IMG/VR virus record: IMGVR_UViG_3300048447_000514
Location: 1-26,962 of that record
DNA length: 26,962 nt
Source of the DNA: a virus
Reading direction: 5' to 3' (one strand)
The notes below the pieces were generated by a model. That model ran no database searches. It saw only the letters and a list, made by a program, of their open reading frames with translations, and was not told the DNA's origin. The translations under genes and the position numbers were made by a program. This document shows, in pieces, positions 1-7,133 of this stretch; position 1 is the stretch's first letter, and each line of letters opens with the position of its first letter.

Positions 1-426
1 GCGCTCCTCTTCGTAGGCTAGCATTTCGCGCCACGCATCGGAAGATACTTCCGCGTCACGCAAGCTGCTGCATAGTCCCAACACTGCCACGCGCCGCGAC
101 TCGGGGAGGATGTCCAACCACGAGTTGATCGCATCCTCCCGCTGGCTAGAATCCAGCTTGAACTCCGGGTTCGTGACTAGTGCCGCCACGAACTCCATAG
201 AAGGCAGGACGCGGGGGCGCACTATTTCTTCCCCGGTTTCTTCGTCAGTCTTAGAGACGTTCCGCATGTAGTCGGATATGACCTGCTGTCCCACAGGGTA
301 GCCGCCTCTGCTCATCTTGGCAGCAAAATCCTCCTGGCTTTTAGCCCGGACGTTCTTACTGCCCATGATCCGGCGAAGCGCCCAACCGAACTCGTGATAA
401 GTCTCCATCAGCGTCACCACCGTCAT
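1..426 (-). CDS. Putative XRE-like phage repressor, partial (C-terminus off the window edge)
   Basis: Open reading frame on the minus strand starting with ATG at 426 and still open at base 1 (142 codons visible). The ribosome site GGACAGGAGGT lies just upstream of the ATG. Residues about 25-60 (KSQEDFAAKMSRGGYPVGQQ, then VISDYMRN) resemble a helix-turn-helix of the XRE/CI type: 'SQEDFAAKM' as helix 2 and 'VGQQVISDYMRN' as the recognition helix. An insertion separates this from a helical part (VLPSMEFVAALVTNPEF). It faces away from the early operon across a palindrome-rich gap, the normal place of a lysogeny repressor. Function is inferred from fold-like pattern and position. The C-terminus is missing, so an oligomerisation or peptidase domain cannot be judged. 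Confidence 0.6.
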   Translation of the reverse strand, partial: MTVVTLMETYHEFGWALRRIMGSKNVRAKSQEDFAAKMSRGGYPVGQQVISDYMRNVSKTDEETGEEIVRPRVLPSMEFVAALVTNPEFKLDSSQREDAINSWLDILPESRRVAVLGLCSSLRDAEVSSDAWREMLAYEEER

Positions 427-477
427 TAGCGGACCTCCTGTCCCTTGATCTTTTACTGACTGTAAACGTTAGATGCA

Positions 478-507
478 AGTATACGCCGGATGTTCATGAG
501 AATTCAA
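478..507 (-). promoter_or_regulatory. Promoter for the leftward repressor-like gene
   Basis: On the minus strand TTGAAT (502-507) and TATACT (478-483) are separated by 18 bases, a good match to a vegetative sigma factor promoter. It lies about 50 bases upstream of the ATG at 426. Palindromic sites flank it on both sides (452-466 and 513-533), as expected for repressor autoregulation. Confidence 0.5.
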
Positions 508-538
508 CGTTATTCACGTAAACAATCAGTGAAAAGTA

Positions 539-567
539 TTGCGTGGTGCGTAAAGCACTGCTACTAT
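539..567 (+). promoter_or_regulatory. Promoter for the rightward early operon
   Basis: TTGCGT (539-544) and TACTAT (562-567) are spaced by 17 bases on the plus strand. The site sits between two operator-like palindromes (513-533 and 579-599), so a bound repressor would cover it. It would drive the operon starting at 662, leaving a leader of roughly 90 bases. Confidence 0.45.
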
Positions 568-661
568 CCACGTATTGGATCAGTGAATAACTGATTCACG
601 ACATGACAAAGCCCCCGCGCTGGGTCAACAGCCGAGGGCATGACCAGGAGGTTAGTTCCTG

Positions 662-1006
662 ATGGAAGCAAGGATACCGCAACAGACCGGGGTACGGGAG
701 GTGCCAGAGTCCTCACGGAAAAGGATGCTCCGCGGCATAGCTCTCTACCAGGCCAAGAGCGCCGAGTTCGTCGTGTACCTCTCGGGCGAAATCGGCGTGC
801 CGTCGGGCAGCCGCGAGGATCACGTGCATCACGTCGATATCGAGTCCGGCGCGTGCTCTTGCGAGGATCATGCTTACCGCGGCGCTACCTGTGCCCACTA
901 CTACTCGGCCCTCGTCTTTCTGGCCCGGCGCAACTGTCGGGCCGACTCCCCTCGAAGGCGCTCTCGCTGCGAGAGGCTCGCTCCGAGTGGAAGGAGCGCC
1001 GCCTAA
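662..1006 (+). CDS. SWIM zinc-finger protein
   Basis: A 114-aa protein, the first gene of the early operon, preceded by AGGAGG (646-651). Residues about 65-80 read CSCEDHAYRGATCAH, which is the CxC-x(n)-CxH signature of the SWIM zinc finger. SWIM domains bind nucleic acid or protein and occur in recombination and transposition factors. The C-terminus is arginine-rich (RRRSRCERLAPSGRSAA), consistent with nucleic acid binding. The stop overlaps the next start (TAATG). As the first gene behind the repressor-controlled promoter it may have an early role such as take-over or recombination, but its actual task is unknown. A longer frame beginning at 640 overlaps it in another phase and lacks a ribosome site. 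Confidence 0.75.
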   Translation: MEARIPQQTGVREVPESSRKRMLRGIALYQAKSAEFVVYLSGEIGVPSGSREDHVHHVDIESGACSCEDHAYRGATCAHYYSALVFLARRNCRADSPRRRSRCERLAPSGRSAA

Positions 1007-1341
1007 TGCAGGAGATCACGGTCCACCACAAGGGCGACGTCTTCGTCCTGGTCCCCTACGAGCAGCGCCGGTATCTGGCCGGCGCCCTCGTTACCGAGAC
1101 TGCCTACGAGCTCGTCACCGAAGACTACCTGCCGGTACGCGATGCCTACGGCCTGCGGGTGAACGTCGGCAACATCGAGTACCTGCGGCCCCGCTATCAC
1201 CGGGCCGGAGGCCGCGCCTCCGAGGGCTGGGGAGCTCCCCAGCTCCGCTCGAAGGCCTGCGCCACGCCCGAGGAGGCGGCCATCAAGCTGCTCGGCTGGC
1301 TGGAGAGAAAAGCCAAGAAGAGCGAGAGGACGGTGGTCTGA
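1006..1341 (+). CDS. Hypothetical early phage protein
   Basis: A 111-aa protein starting at the ATG that overlaps the previous stop (TAATG). I chose this start over 640 because the upstream part is the shadow of the SWIM gene, while the downstream part reads as a normal protein. No family is recognised. The N-terminal 60 residues look like beta strands (EITVHHKGDVFVLVPY). The C-terminus is a basic helix (EEAAIKLLGWLERKAKKSER). Translational coupling to the SWIM gene suggests a joint early function. Confidence 0.65.
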   Translation: MQEITVHHKGDVFVLVPYEQRRYLAGALVTETAYELVTEDYLPVRDAYGLRVNVGNIEYLRPRYHRAGGRASEGWGAPQLRSKACATPEEAAIKLLGWLERKAKKSERTVV

Positions 1342-1342
1342 G

Positions 1343-1663
1343 ATGGGGTTGGGCGATCTACCGGCGCGCATCGAGCGCGCCTACGACGATGTGAAAGATC
1401 AGCGCCTGGCCATGCACCGGGCACTCGACATCATCCGCGAGATCGAGGCCGAGGCCAAGGCCGAGCACTCCGACGAGTGGGCCTCGGCCAAGAACTCGGA
1501 GGTACGCGCCGTGCTGCTTGACGAATGGTGCGGGGACGACGGTGATTACGACCAGGCCCGTGCCGATTACGACGAGGCCAAGATCCAGTTTCGGCTCGCC
1601 ACGCTAGAGATCGAGCGAGTCCGGCTACTGGTCGAGGCGGCGAAAGCGGAGGCTACGGCATGA
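1343..1663 (+). CDS. Hypothetical acidic helical protein
   Basis: A 106-aa protein beginning one base after the previous stop, with AGAGGA upstream. It is rich in Glu, Asp and Ala and appears almost wholly helical, with likely coiled-coil segments at residues 15-45 and 75-105. This composition is common in small phage proteins that bind DNA-metabolism partners, but no family is recognised. It ends in an ATGA overlap with the next gene. Confidence 0.65.
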   Translation: MGLGDLPARIERAYDDVKDQRLAMHRALDIIREIEAEAKAEHSDEWASAKNSEVRAVLLDEWCGDDGDYDQARADYDEAKIQFRLATLEIERVRLLVEAAKAEATA

Positions 1664-1920
1664 CCGCCCACATCATCACGGCCCGGTCCATCCAGGCCTA
1701 CAAGGACGCCCTCGACGCTGGAGCCGAGAACCCTGAGCTGGAGGCCGCGGGCATAGCAGCCTTCGAGAGCCGGGATCTCGTGCAGGAGATCGTGCTGACC
1801 GTCTCCGAGTGTCTGGCGGACGGCAAGAACGAGCTTACCGCGCTCGCGGAGGCTACACGCAGATTTTCGGGGACTTCGTCAACCACGGGAACCACAGGAA
1901 CGTCAGGAGGGTCGAGCTAA
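1660..1920 (+). CDS. Hypothetical early phage protein
   Basis: An 86-aa protein starting in an ATGA overlap with the preceding gene. It is helical through residue 68, then ends in a low-complexity Ser/Thr/Gly tail (residues 69-86) that looks disordered. No family is recognised. Its stop overlaps the next start (TAATG at 1918-1922). Confidence 0.6.
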   Translation: MTAHIITARSIQAYKDALDAGAENPELEAAGIAAFESRDLVQEIVLTVSECLADGKNELTALAEATRRFSGTSSTTGTTGTSGGSS

Positions 1921-2165
1921 TGGATCAGTTGTTCGAGCACGTAGGCCTGCTCCAGGAAGCGCCTGTAGAGCTATCGGTACAGACCTTGTGCGCGGCCTGC
2001 GAGGAGCCCGCTGCGGTCGTCCACCACGACGAGGTCGGGTACCTGTGCGAGGGCTGCAAGAGGGCGGCGCTCCTCGTCCGCGAGCACTTGCGGGCCGAGC
2101 GCCAGGAAGTCACTCGCCGCCGTCTCGTGCTCGCCGCGGAGGGGATCGCTGGATATGGCGGGTAA
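1920..2165 (+). CDS. Small zinc-ribbon protein
   Basis: An 81-aa protein starting at the ATG inside TAATG. Two CxxC pairs (CAAC at about 24-27 and CEGC at about 43-46) form a treble-clef or zinc-ribbon-like knuckle, followed by a strongly basic helix (LLVREHLRAERQEVTRRRL). This points to a small metal-binding nucleic acid or protein-binding factor. An alternative start at 1809 would overlap the previous gene by more than 100 bases and has no clear ribosome site. Confidence 0.65.
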   Translation: MDQLFEHVGLLQEAPVELSVQTLCAACEEPAAVVHHDEVGYLCEGCKRAALLVREHLRAERQEVTRRRLVLAAEGIAGYGG

Positions 2166-2304
2166 CGAGAGCGAGATGATCCCGGTGGTGGATGACTCAG
2201 AGCCTTGGCCGATAAAGACCGGCGAAATGCCCGTGCGCTATCTCTGGACAGCCGCGTACCAGCCCAACTGCTACGCGACTGTCGAAGACGTGAATGATGA
2301 GTGA
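2155..2304 (+). CDS. Hypothetical 49-aa protein
   Basis: A short frame (MAGNESEMIPVVDD..., ending ...VEDVNDE), preceded by GGAGGGG (2138-2144) at a good distance from the ATG. It overlaps the previous gene by 11 bases and the next by 11 bases, so it exactly fills what would otherwise be a gap in a gap-free operon. It is acidic, with two Trp residues and no recognisable motif. Its reality rests on ribosome site and packing only. Confidence 0.5.
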   Translation: MAGNESEMIPVVDDSEPWPIKTGEMPVRYLWTAAYQPNCYATVEDVNDE

Positions 2305-2530
2305 GACCGAGCGCCGCGCCCTTACCCCCTTCGAGCCCCGCACTCAAGTCCGCGTTATTGCTCCCGAACGCTTCGCGGGCAGAACCGGAGCCGTGAGCGA
2401 GGCCTCCGTGGTGATAGAGGACTTCGAGAATCTGGTCGTCGTCGAGATGGACCAGGTGGACGCCGACGACCTGACCGGGGTCAAGGCCTTTATGAGCGAG
2501 GAACTTGAAGAGCTGGAGGAAACAACATGA
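2294..2530 (+). CDS. Hypothetical small protein, possible KOW/SH3-like barrel
   Basis: A 78-aa protein. Two ATG codons in tandem (2294 and 2297) could start it. Residues 18-36 (VRVIAPERFAGRTGAV) resemble the 'V.V..g.faGr.G.V' turn of KOW or SH3-like barrels found in ribosome and transcription factors. The rest continues as beta strands, then an acidic tail (SEELEELEETT). The fold assignment is tentative. It overlaps the start of the recT-like gene by 4 bases (ATGA), so it is coupled to recombination genes. Confidence 0.6.
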   Translation: MMSETERRALTPFEPRTQVRVIAPERFAGRTGAVSEASVVIEDFENLVVVEMDQVDADDLTGVKAFMSEELEELEETT

Positions 2531-3714
2531 GTGAAGTAGCCATCATAAACGGACCGAGCGCAGCGCCGGCGGAGAGATCTTCGGCGCTTGCCATAGCCGC
2601 CGAGCAGAGCGCCTTCACGCGAGAGCAGGTCGCGGCTCTCAAGGCCATGAACGGCTGGACGGAGACGCCCGACGCCGAGCTCTCCATGTTCTTCCACCAG
2701 GCCAAGCGCACGGGCCTCGACCCGTTCGCCCGCCAGATCTACCTCATAGGCCGCGGCCAGGGCAACCGAAAGCAGTACACCATCCAGACCGGTATAGACG
2801 GCTACCGGCTCATAGCCGACCGCACCGGAACATATGCGGGGTCCGACGCGCCGGAGTTTGGCGAGGATGATCTCGGGATCTGGTGCAAGAAGACGGTCTG
2901 GAAGATCGTACAGGGCGTGCGCTGTCCCTACACGGCGCTCACCTACCGCCACGAGTACGACGCCGGATCGCCGATCTGGCGCAAGATGCCGAACAACCAG
3001 CACGCCAAGTGCACCGAAGCCTCGGTCCTGCGCATGGGCTGGCCCGCCGACCTCTCCGGTATCTACACCTCAGAGGAGATGGAACAGGCGGATAGCTCTG
3101 GTGTGATAGATGCGGCACCGAGCAAGACACCGCCGGCTCCTACCCAGGCTAGCTCCAAACAGGAGCGGCCGGACACCCGGCCGCCTGGAGAGCAGACACG
3201 CGGTAGCACCCTCCCCAACCCCTCCGTTACGCCACAGGAGCTCAGGAGGGCCTGGCAGGATCTTCCCCAGGACGCCCGGCCCGATTGGACCGGGGAAGTC
3301 TGGCCCGCCTACCAGCGCGACCCCCAGGCAGCACTGGACCGGCTGCACGAGCTCGCCGATCTGAAAGAAGACGACGATCCCCGCGACGATGTCGGTCAAG
3401 CCGCTGGTGAGCCGCGCTGGGTGCCCGAGATGGACGAGGCTAAACCCGAAGATGAGCCCGAAGGTGAAGCGGCGGTTGAGGGCTCTGAAAGTGAGTCGGG
3501 TGCTCCAGGCGAACCTCCGCTGGACGATGGGCAATACACCTACATCCACGACATCGCCGAGGAGCTCTACTCCGATAAGAGCGAGCGCCACACCGGAGTC
3601 CAGTACCTCGAACGGCAGCTAGGGCGTTCACTGACCTCGCTGACCCGGGAAGAAGCCACGGCGCAGATCCGCAGCCTCGATAACGAGTACCGGGAGATGA
3701 TGGCAGATGGGTAG
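2527..3714 (+). CDS. bet: RecT/Bet-family single-strand annealing protein
   Basis: A 395-aa protein with GGAGG (2515-2519) before the ATG. The N-terminal 200 residues carry the Redbeta/RecT hallmarks: the helix FFHQAKRTGLDPFARQIYLI (about 55-75), the TGIDGYRLIADRTG segment (about 88-101), the central beta region, and KCTEASVLRMGWP leading to a final GIYTSEEME. These proteins anneal complementary strands during phage recombination and replication. Residues about 195-395 are an unusually long Pro/Glu/Asp-rich extension, doubling the common family length. It may contact a single-strand binding protein or the nuclease partner. No lambda-exonuclease or YqaJ-like partner is seen nearby. Confidence 0.85.
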   Translation: MSEVAIINGPSAAPAERSSALAIAAEQSAFTREQVAALKAMNGWTETPDAELSMFFHQAKRTGLDPFARQIYLIGRGQGNRKQYTIQTGIDGYRLIADRTGTYAGSDAPEFGEDDLGIWCKKTVWKIVQGVRCPYTALTYRHEYDAGSPIWRKMPNNQHAKCTEASVLRMGWPADLSGIYTSEEMEQADSSGVIDAAPSKTPPAPTQASSKQERPDTRPPGEQTRGSTLPNPSVTPQELRRAWQDLPQDARPDWTGEVWPAYQRDPQAALDRLHELADLKEDDDPRDDVGQAAGEPRWVPEMDEAKPEDEPEGEAAVEGSESESGAPGEPPLDDGQYTYIHDIAEELYSDKSERHTGVQYLERQLGRSLTSLTREEATAQIRSLDNEYREMMADG

Positions 3715-4666
3715 TGATCAACCGCATTCCCCAACCTTCGTCGCCGACGCCGGCGACCTTCGCAGGTACCGCACCGAGATCCCCAACGTCATAGATGACA
3801 TGGATCTCTCACTACAGGCATACCGGCTGTACGGTCACCTAAAGCGTGTAGCCGGGGATTCTGGCGTGTGCTGGCAAGGCACGCGCTCGCTGGCCGATCA
3901 CTGCAAGATGGGCGTCGGTTCGGTGTCTCGTGCCAAGTCCGAATTGGCGGAGTCGGGGCTCATAACTATCGAAGAGGGCGACCGGTTCAAGGGTCAGTCG
4001 GACACCATCACCATCGCCGATGTGTGGCTCCAGAACATGCAGAGTTACGCCCCTTCCAGCGAGGAACACCCTGTTCCCGAGTGGAACACTCCCTGTTCCT
4101 CTGAGGAACACCCCTGTTCCAGTGTGGAACGTAAGAAGGAACCCACAGAAGAAGGTAGTACAGAAAGACTTCCTAACGGAAGTCCAAAGAAGGCCCCGCC
4201 TTCTTCCCCGCCCCGGATCAAGAAGCTCAACGCCGACCAAGCTGGAGAGCAATTCGATGCTCTCTGCGAAAGCGACTCTTGCGGCGGCGAACTACGACAA
4301 CTTGCAGAGATGCTCGCTTCAGAGAACAAGACCGGCGAGGTTGCGATCACGAGGGTATGGAACGAGCTCGGCAGCCGCTACATCGCAAACCGTGAGCGGT
4401 ACCAGCTATCGGATGAGGCGTGGCGCTACGGCTTCGAGCGGGCCATCTCCGCCGGGGCTCCGAACATCGGCTACGTCGTGAAGGCCGCGAAGGGGTACCG
4501 GCCGGAGCAGGATGACAAGCCACGAAGTCCACAAGGCCCACGAGGCTCTGCCGCGACGAGTTCAAATCGCCGCTCGCTGGCAGTCGTCGGTGCAACAGAC
4601 GCCGACTACGAAGCTGATCCATTCGACTACGAAGGTAAGAGCCGGAAGGAGGGGAGTTATGCCTGA
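3707..4666 (+). CDS. Winged-helix replication organiser (origin-binding protein)
   Basis: A 319-aa protein. Residues about 22-105 form a winged helix-turn-helix: LSLQAYRLYGHLKRVAG, then TRSLADHCKMGVGSVSRAKS and an ESGLITIEEG wing, as in DnaD/replisome-organiser proteins of temperate phages. A Pro/Ser/Glu-rich linker (about 118-170) follows. It is encoded by the palindrome cluster described separately. The C-terminal helical domain (about 175-265; RVWNELGSRYIANRERYQLS, then a YVVKAAKGY segment) may contact the helicase loader encoded directly downstream. The gene overlaps the next start by 8 bases. Function follows from fold pattern, gene order and embedded repeats. Confidence 0.72.
   Translation: MGSDQPHSPTFVADAGDLRRYRTEIPNVIDDMDLSLQAYRLYGHLKRVAGDSGVCWQGTRSLADHCKMGVGSVSRAKSELAESGLITIEEGDRFKGQSDTITIADVWLQNMQSYAPSSEEHPVPEWNTPCSSEEHPCSSVERKKEPTEEGSTERLPNGSPKKAPPSSPPRIKKLNADQAGEQFDALCESDSCGGELRQLAEMLASENKTGEVAITRVWNELGSRYIANRERYQLSDEAWRYGFERAISAGAPNIGYVVKAAKGYRPEQDDKPRSPQGPRGSAATSSNRRSLAVVGATDADYEADPFDYEGKSRKEGSYA
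4063..4184. other. Candidate phage replication origin inside the organiser gene
   Basis: Three perfect palindromes GGAACA-N-TGTTCC lie at 4063-4077 (3-base centre), 4083-4099 (5-base centre) and 4105-4120 (4-base centre). Start-to-start spacings are 20 and 22 bases, about two helical turns. A half-site GGAAC follows at 4126-4130. Next comes a purine-rich, relatively AT-rich stretch (4131-4200) with a perfect 7-bp inverted repeat, GACTTCC-TAAC-GGAAGTC (4167-4184). Iterons inside the initiator gene followed by an easily melted region are the known layout of lambda-type origins. That this is the origin is inferred. Confidence 0.6.
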
Positions 4667-5336
4667 GCTTGGTGTGGACTACCAGGTCTGCGAGAAGTGC
4701 GGCGGTCACCTGCCGGGCGGGATCTACCCGGTCAGGCTCGGAGCCTGCGACTGCAACCGCCGGCGCCGACTCGCCGAAGAGGCGATAGCACGAGTGGACG
4801 TCGAGGAAGCCATGTTCTTCGAAGGGCTCGTAAACGCCGATTCTTCGGTGGTCGAGGCCCGGGAGAAGCTGGAGGCCATCGCCAGAGGCGAGCGGGGCAA
4901 GGGCATGATGATGTTCGGGCTTCCGGGCCGGGGCAAGACGCATCTCTCCGTTGCCCTGATCCGGGATCTGCTCTTGGGTGGAAAGCGAGTGGGATTCCAT
5001 AGCCTCGCTGGCCTCGTAAGCCGTGTGCAAGAAACCTACAGCTTTACCGACGCGGCAGAGACCCGGACGAAGATCGTGAGCGAGCTTGCCCTGAACGATG
5101 TCGTGGTCATAGACGACATCGGCAAGGAACGCCAGACGCAAGACGTAGAGTCCATCGTCTACGAGATCTTCGATGCCCTCTACAACTCCCGGACCACGCT
5201 CGTCGCCAGCTCCAACATGCCCGGCAAGGACTTCGCGGCCCGCTACGACGGCGCGGTGTTGTCCCGGCTCGGCGGTCTCTGCGAAAAGATCGTGATCCGT
5301 GGCGAAGACAGGAGGGCCGCGGCATGGGACTGGTAA
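4659..5336 (+). CDS. dnaC: DnaC-like AAA+ helicase loader
   Basis: A 225-aa protein with AAGGAGGGG (4646-4654) ahead of the ATG. I chose this start over an upstream ATG at 4512 that lies inside the previous gene. An N-terminal zinc site has Cys 11, 14, 30 and 32 (CEKC and CDC). The AAA+ core has Walker A GLPGRGKTH (about 87-95), Walker B VVVIDDIG (about 148-155), a sensor-1-like LVASSN and a possible arginine-finger segment (VLSRLGGLCEKI). DnaC/DnaI-type loaders place the replicative helicase on the origin. Position right after the winged-helix organiser supports a phage replication module that recruits the host helicase. No phage helicase, primase or polymerase is seen. Confidence 0.85.
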   Translation: MPELGVDYQVCEKCGGHLPGGIYPVRLGACDCNRRRRLAEEAIARVDVEEAMFFEGLVNADSSVVEAREKLEAIARGERGKGMMMFGLPGRGKTHLSVALIRDLLLGGKRVGFHSLAGLVSRVQETYSFTDAAETRTKIVSELALNDVVVIDDIGKERQTQDVESIVYEIFDALYNSRTTLVASSNMPGKDFAARYDGAVLSRLGGLCEKIVIRGEDRRAAAWDW

Positions 5337-5701
5337 CAGGTGCGCAGGGATCTCACGGACAAGTGAACCTCGTATCCAAGAAAAACGAGCGTTGGCTGCT
5401 CCAGCTCTACGAAGGTGATCTGGGGCGCATGGAGCAAGACATAGCCGACATCACGGAAGAGCCTAGGATCATGAACAAATGGGCCGACAACATGCTTCGC
5501 AAGGACGTAAGGGTCAACGCTGGAGGCGTTGTCTTCGAGGGTCCAGGCCCCATGTCCAAAGCCATGGCATGGGGTGACGGGGCTGAAAAAGACCTGATTA
5601 GTGAGCCCCGCATACTCCGAACGCTGGCGATTTGCTACCTGACCTACGCGATCGAACACTCGGAAGCCAACGGAGTGCAAGAAGGAAGGAGCTGGGCATG
5701 A
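5324..5701 (+). CDS. Hypothetical early phage protein
   Basis: A 125-aa protein starting inside the end of the helicase-loader gene, with GGAGGG (5311-5316) at good spacing. It looks soluble and mixed alpha/beta (NERWLLQLYEGDLGRMEQDI, a later ILRTLAICYLTYAIEHSEAN helix). I do not recognise a family. Coupling to the loader suggests a replication-associated accessory, but that is only context. It ends in an ATGA overlap with the next gene. Confidence 0.6.
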   Translation: MGLVTGAQGSHGQVNLVSKKNERWLLQLYEGDLGRMEQDIADITEEPRIMNKWADNMLRKDVRVNAGGVVFEGPGPMSKAMAWGDGAEKDLISEPRILRTLAICYLTYAIEHSEANGVQEGRSWA

Positions 5702-6141
5702 AGGTGACGCTGCTGCAAGCCGGGGGCTTGGTCCTCGTGTGGATCGTGATCTCGGTGGCGCTTGGCACTATGGCGTCGCGGTTCTTCGGAAGGCTTCGGG
5801 ATCTTGAAAATCGGGTCGATGTGAACTCTGTACTTCCCGAATCCTCAAGAGCTTTCAGGCTAGACCCACAAGCGGACATCGTCGACGAGACCGGAGACGT
5901 TGCAGAGGACTGCGCTCCTATCCCAGCAGAGCACTGGTCGAGTGAGGCTCTGGACGCGCTATGGGCCACCATCCACGACGGGGAAGCCTTTGACGTAGAG
6001 ATGGACGTGTACGAGCTCCGCAGCGAGATCGACCTGGTCGGAGTGGCAGGGTTCAAGCACCGCTGGTGGTGGCGTGGTCAAAAAGGCGAAAGGCCGGCCG
6101 AGAGCAACCCCCAAGATGGAAATAGCGGAAAGGAGAGCTGA
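5698..6141 (+). CDS. Hypothetical single-pass membrane protein
   Basis: A 147-aa protein from the ATG in the ATGA overlap. Residues about 5-27 (LLQAGGLVLVWIVISVALGT) form one hydrophobic segment followed by Arg residues, so the larger C-terminal part is probably cytoplasmic, anchored by an N-terminal helix. The remainder is acidic and unrecognised, ending in a hydrophilic tail (RGQKGERPAESNPQDGNSGK). A membrane protein inside the early replication operon might act in exclusion or cell take-over. Nothing in the sequence decides this. Confidence 0.6.
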   Translation: MKVTLLQAGGLVLVWIVISVALGTMASRFFGRLRDLENRVDVNSVLPESSRAFRLDPQADIVDETGDVAEDCAPIPAEHWSSEALDALWATIHDGEAFDVEMDVYELRSEIDLVGVAGFKHRWWWRGQKGERPAESNPQDGNSGKES

Positions 6142-6785
6142 TGCAGTACCGCCGTAGTCCAGAGGTAGAAGAGGTAGCCCACGAGCTCGTAGAGGACCAC
6201 CACTCGATGCTCCGCAACCACGGCCCCCGGATCGTGTACGTGATGACCAAGCCGCCGAAGGACCCGGAGGCTGGCAAAGACTACGCGGTTCGGAAGGTCA
6301 GTGGAGTCAACGCGTTCCTGGCACAGTCGAAGCTTCCCGAAGAGTTCGGCTGGGACGCCGGCGAACTGGCCGTGATCGAGGTCAAGGAACACTACTGGCA
6401 GCGTCTGAAGGCAGCCCAGCAGGCGGGGCTCGTAGATCACCTGCTCTCACACCTTTCGTATGATCTCGAAAAGGATAGCTGGACCATCGAGGGGCCGGAG
6501 TTCGGCGAGTTCCCGGAGGTCCTAAAGCGGCACGGCTTCTGGAAGCCCGGAGCGAGCATGAAGAACTTCGCTGCGGTGGTGAGCGAGCAGCTGTCGCTAC
6601 TGGAGCCTCTGGATGAGGGCGAGGGGTACAGCGCCACTTCGGAGGACAGCACGGACGCCGAGAGAAGCGTAAACGCCCTAGGAGATGCTATCGAAGGTCT
6701 CAGGCCCGACCCGGAGAGTGGGATCGAGTCGGTGACCATCAGCGCGGGCGGGAGATCGGCGACGCTGAGTGGGGATCGCGGATAG
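6141..6785 (+). CDS. Putative phage metallopeptidase-fold protein with degenerate active site
   Basis: A 214-aa protein behind AAAGGAGAG, overlapping the previous stop (TGATG). Residues about 75-145 match my recollection of the 'putative phage metallopeptidase' family: a beta strand ELAVIEVKEHYW, then a helix where an HExxH zinc site is expected, and the typical ending FPEVLKRHGFWKPG. Here the helix reads LVDHLLSHLS, so the catalytic Glu is Leu (HLLSH). The third ligand region (usually H-D-x-E-E-F) reads GPEFGEF without His. It is therefore probably a non-catalytic relative. The tail beyond residue 150 is low-complexity and acidic. Family identity is moderate; the missing Glu is seen directly. 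Confidence 0.55.
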   Translation: MQYRRSPEVEEVAHELVEDHHSMLRNHGPRIVYVMTKPPKDPEAGKDYAVRKVSGVNAFLAQSKLPEEFGWDAGELAVIEVKEHYWQRLKAAQQAGLVDHLLSHLSYDLEKDSWTIEGPEFGEFPEVLKRHGFWKPGASMKNFAAVVSEQLSLLEPLDEGEGYSATSEDSTDAERSVNALGDAIEGLRPDPESGIESVTISAGGRSATLSGDRG

Positions 6786-7133
6786 ATGGCCGATGTCGTG
6801 GTGACTCTGCCAAAGCAGTTCGGCATAGATAGCTGGTATGCCGAGGGCGATAGACCAGGAGACCCGTGGAGCGGGACGTACTACGGCTTCACCGTCTCGG
6901 GCATCCCGGACGTAGAGCGCGGCGACAGGGTATACGTTGTCTACGATGGCGAGATTATCGGGTACGCACCGCTCGTAAAAGTTGGAGTTATGAGTAGCGG
7001 CCCACCATCGCGCAAGCGTACTGAACTCATCCGAGGTGGTGGCGCGGTCGCCTGCACCATCCCGGAGCGCATACCTGGCTTTCGGGGCTACAGGTATCGC
7101 TGGTGGGATCGGGAAGATGAGGTGGCCGCTTGA
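6786..7133 (+). CDS. Hypothetical protein, possible PUA-like fold
   Basis: A 115-aa protein starting directly after the previous stop. The pattern 'ERGDRVYVVYDGEIIGYAPL', then a beta-rich middle, GGGAVACTIPERIPGF and a Trp/Tyr-rich end (YRYRWWDRED), recalls small PUA/ASCH-like proteins that bind RNA or modified bases. That fold call comes from pattern impression only and is weak. The gene sits between the metallopeptidase-like gene and the nuclease gene and ends inside the TTG start of the latter. Confidence 0.55.
   Translation: MADVVVTLPKQFGIDSWYAEGDRPGDPWSGTYYGFTVSGIPDVERGDRVYVVYDGEIIGYAPLVKVGVMSSGPPSRKRTELIRGGGAVACTIPERIPGFRGYRYRWWDREDEVAA

Larger units (their letters stand above)
451..599. 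promoter_or_regulatory. Cluster of three operator-like palindromes
   Basis: Site 1 is TTTAC-TGACT-GTAAA (452-466). Site 2 is TTCAC-N11-GTGAA (513-533). Site 3 holds two overlapping perfect inverted repeats, ATCAGT-GAATA-ACTGAT (579-595) and GTGAAT-AACTG-ATTCAC (583-599). All three share a TCAGTrAA half-site (as ACAGTCAGTAAAA on the minus strand in site 1). They alternate with the two divergent promoters, as in lambda-like immunity regions. That they bind the protein encoded at 1-426 is inferred. Confidence 0.55.

Noticed and set aside
640-1341. Single 233-codon gene from 640
   Set aside because: The first half overlaps the SWIM gene in another phase and reads as Arg/Ser-rich shadow. The real gene starts at 1006 in a TAATG coupling.
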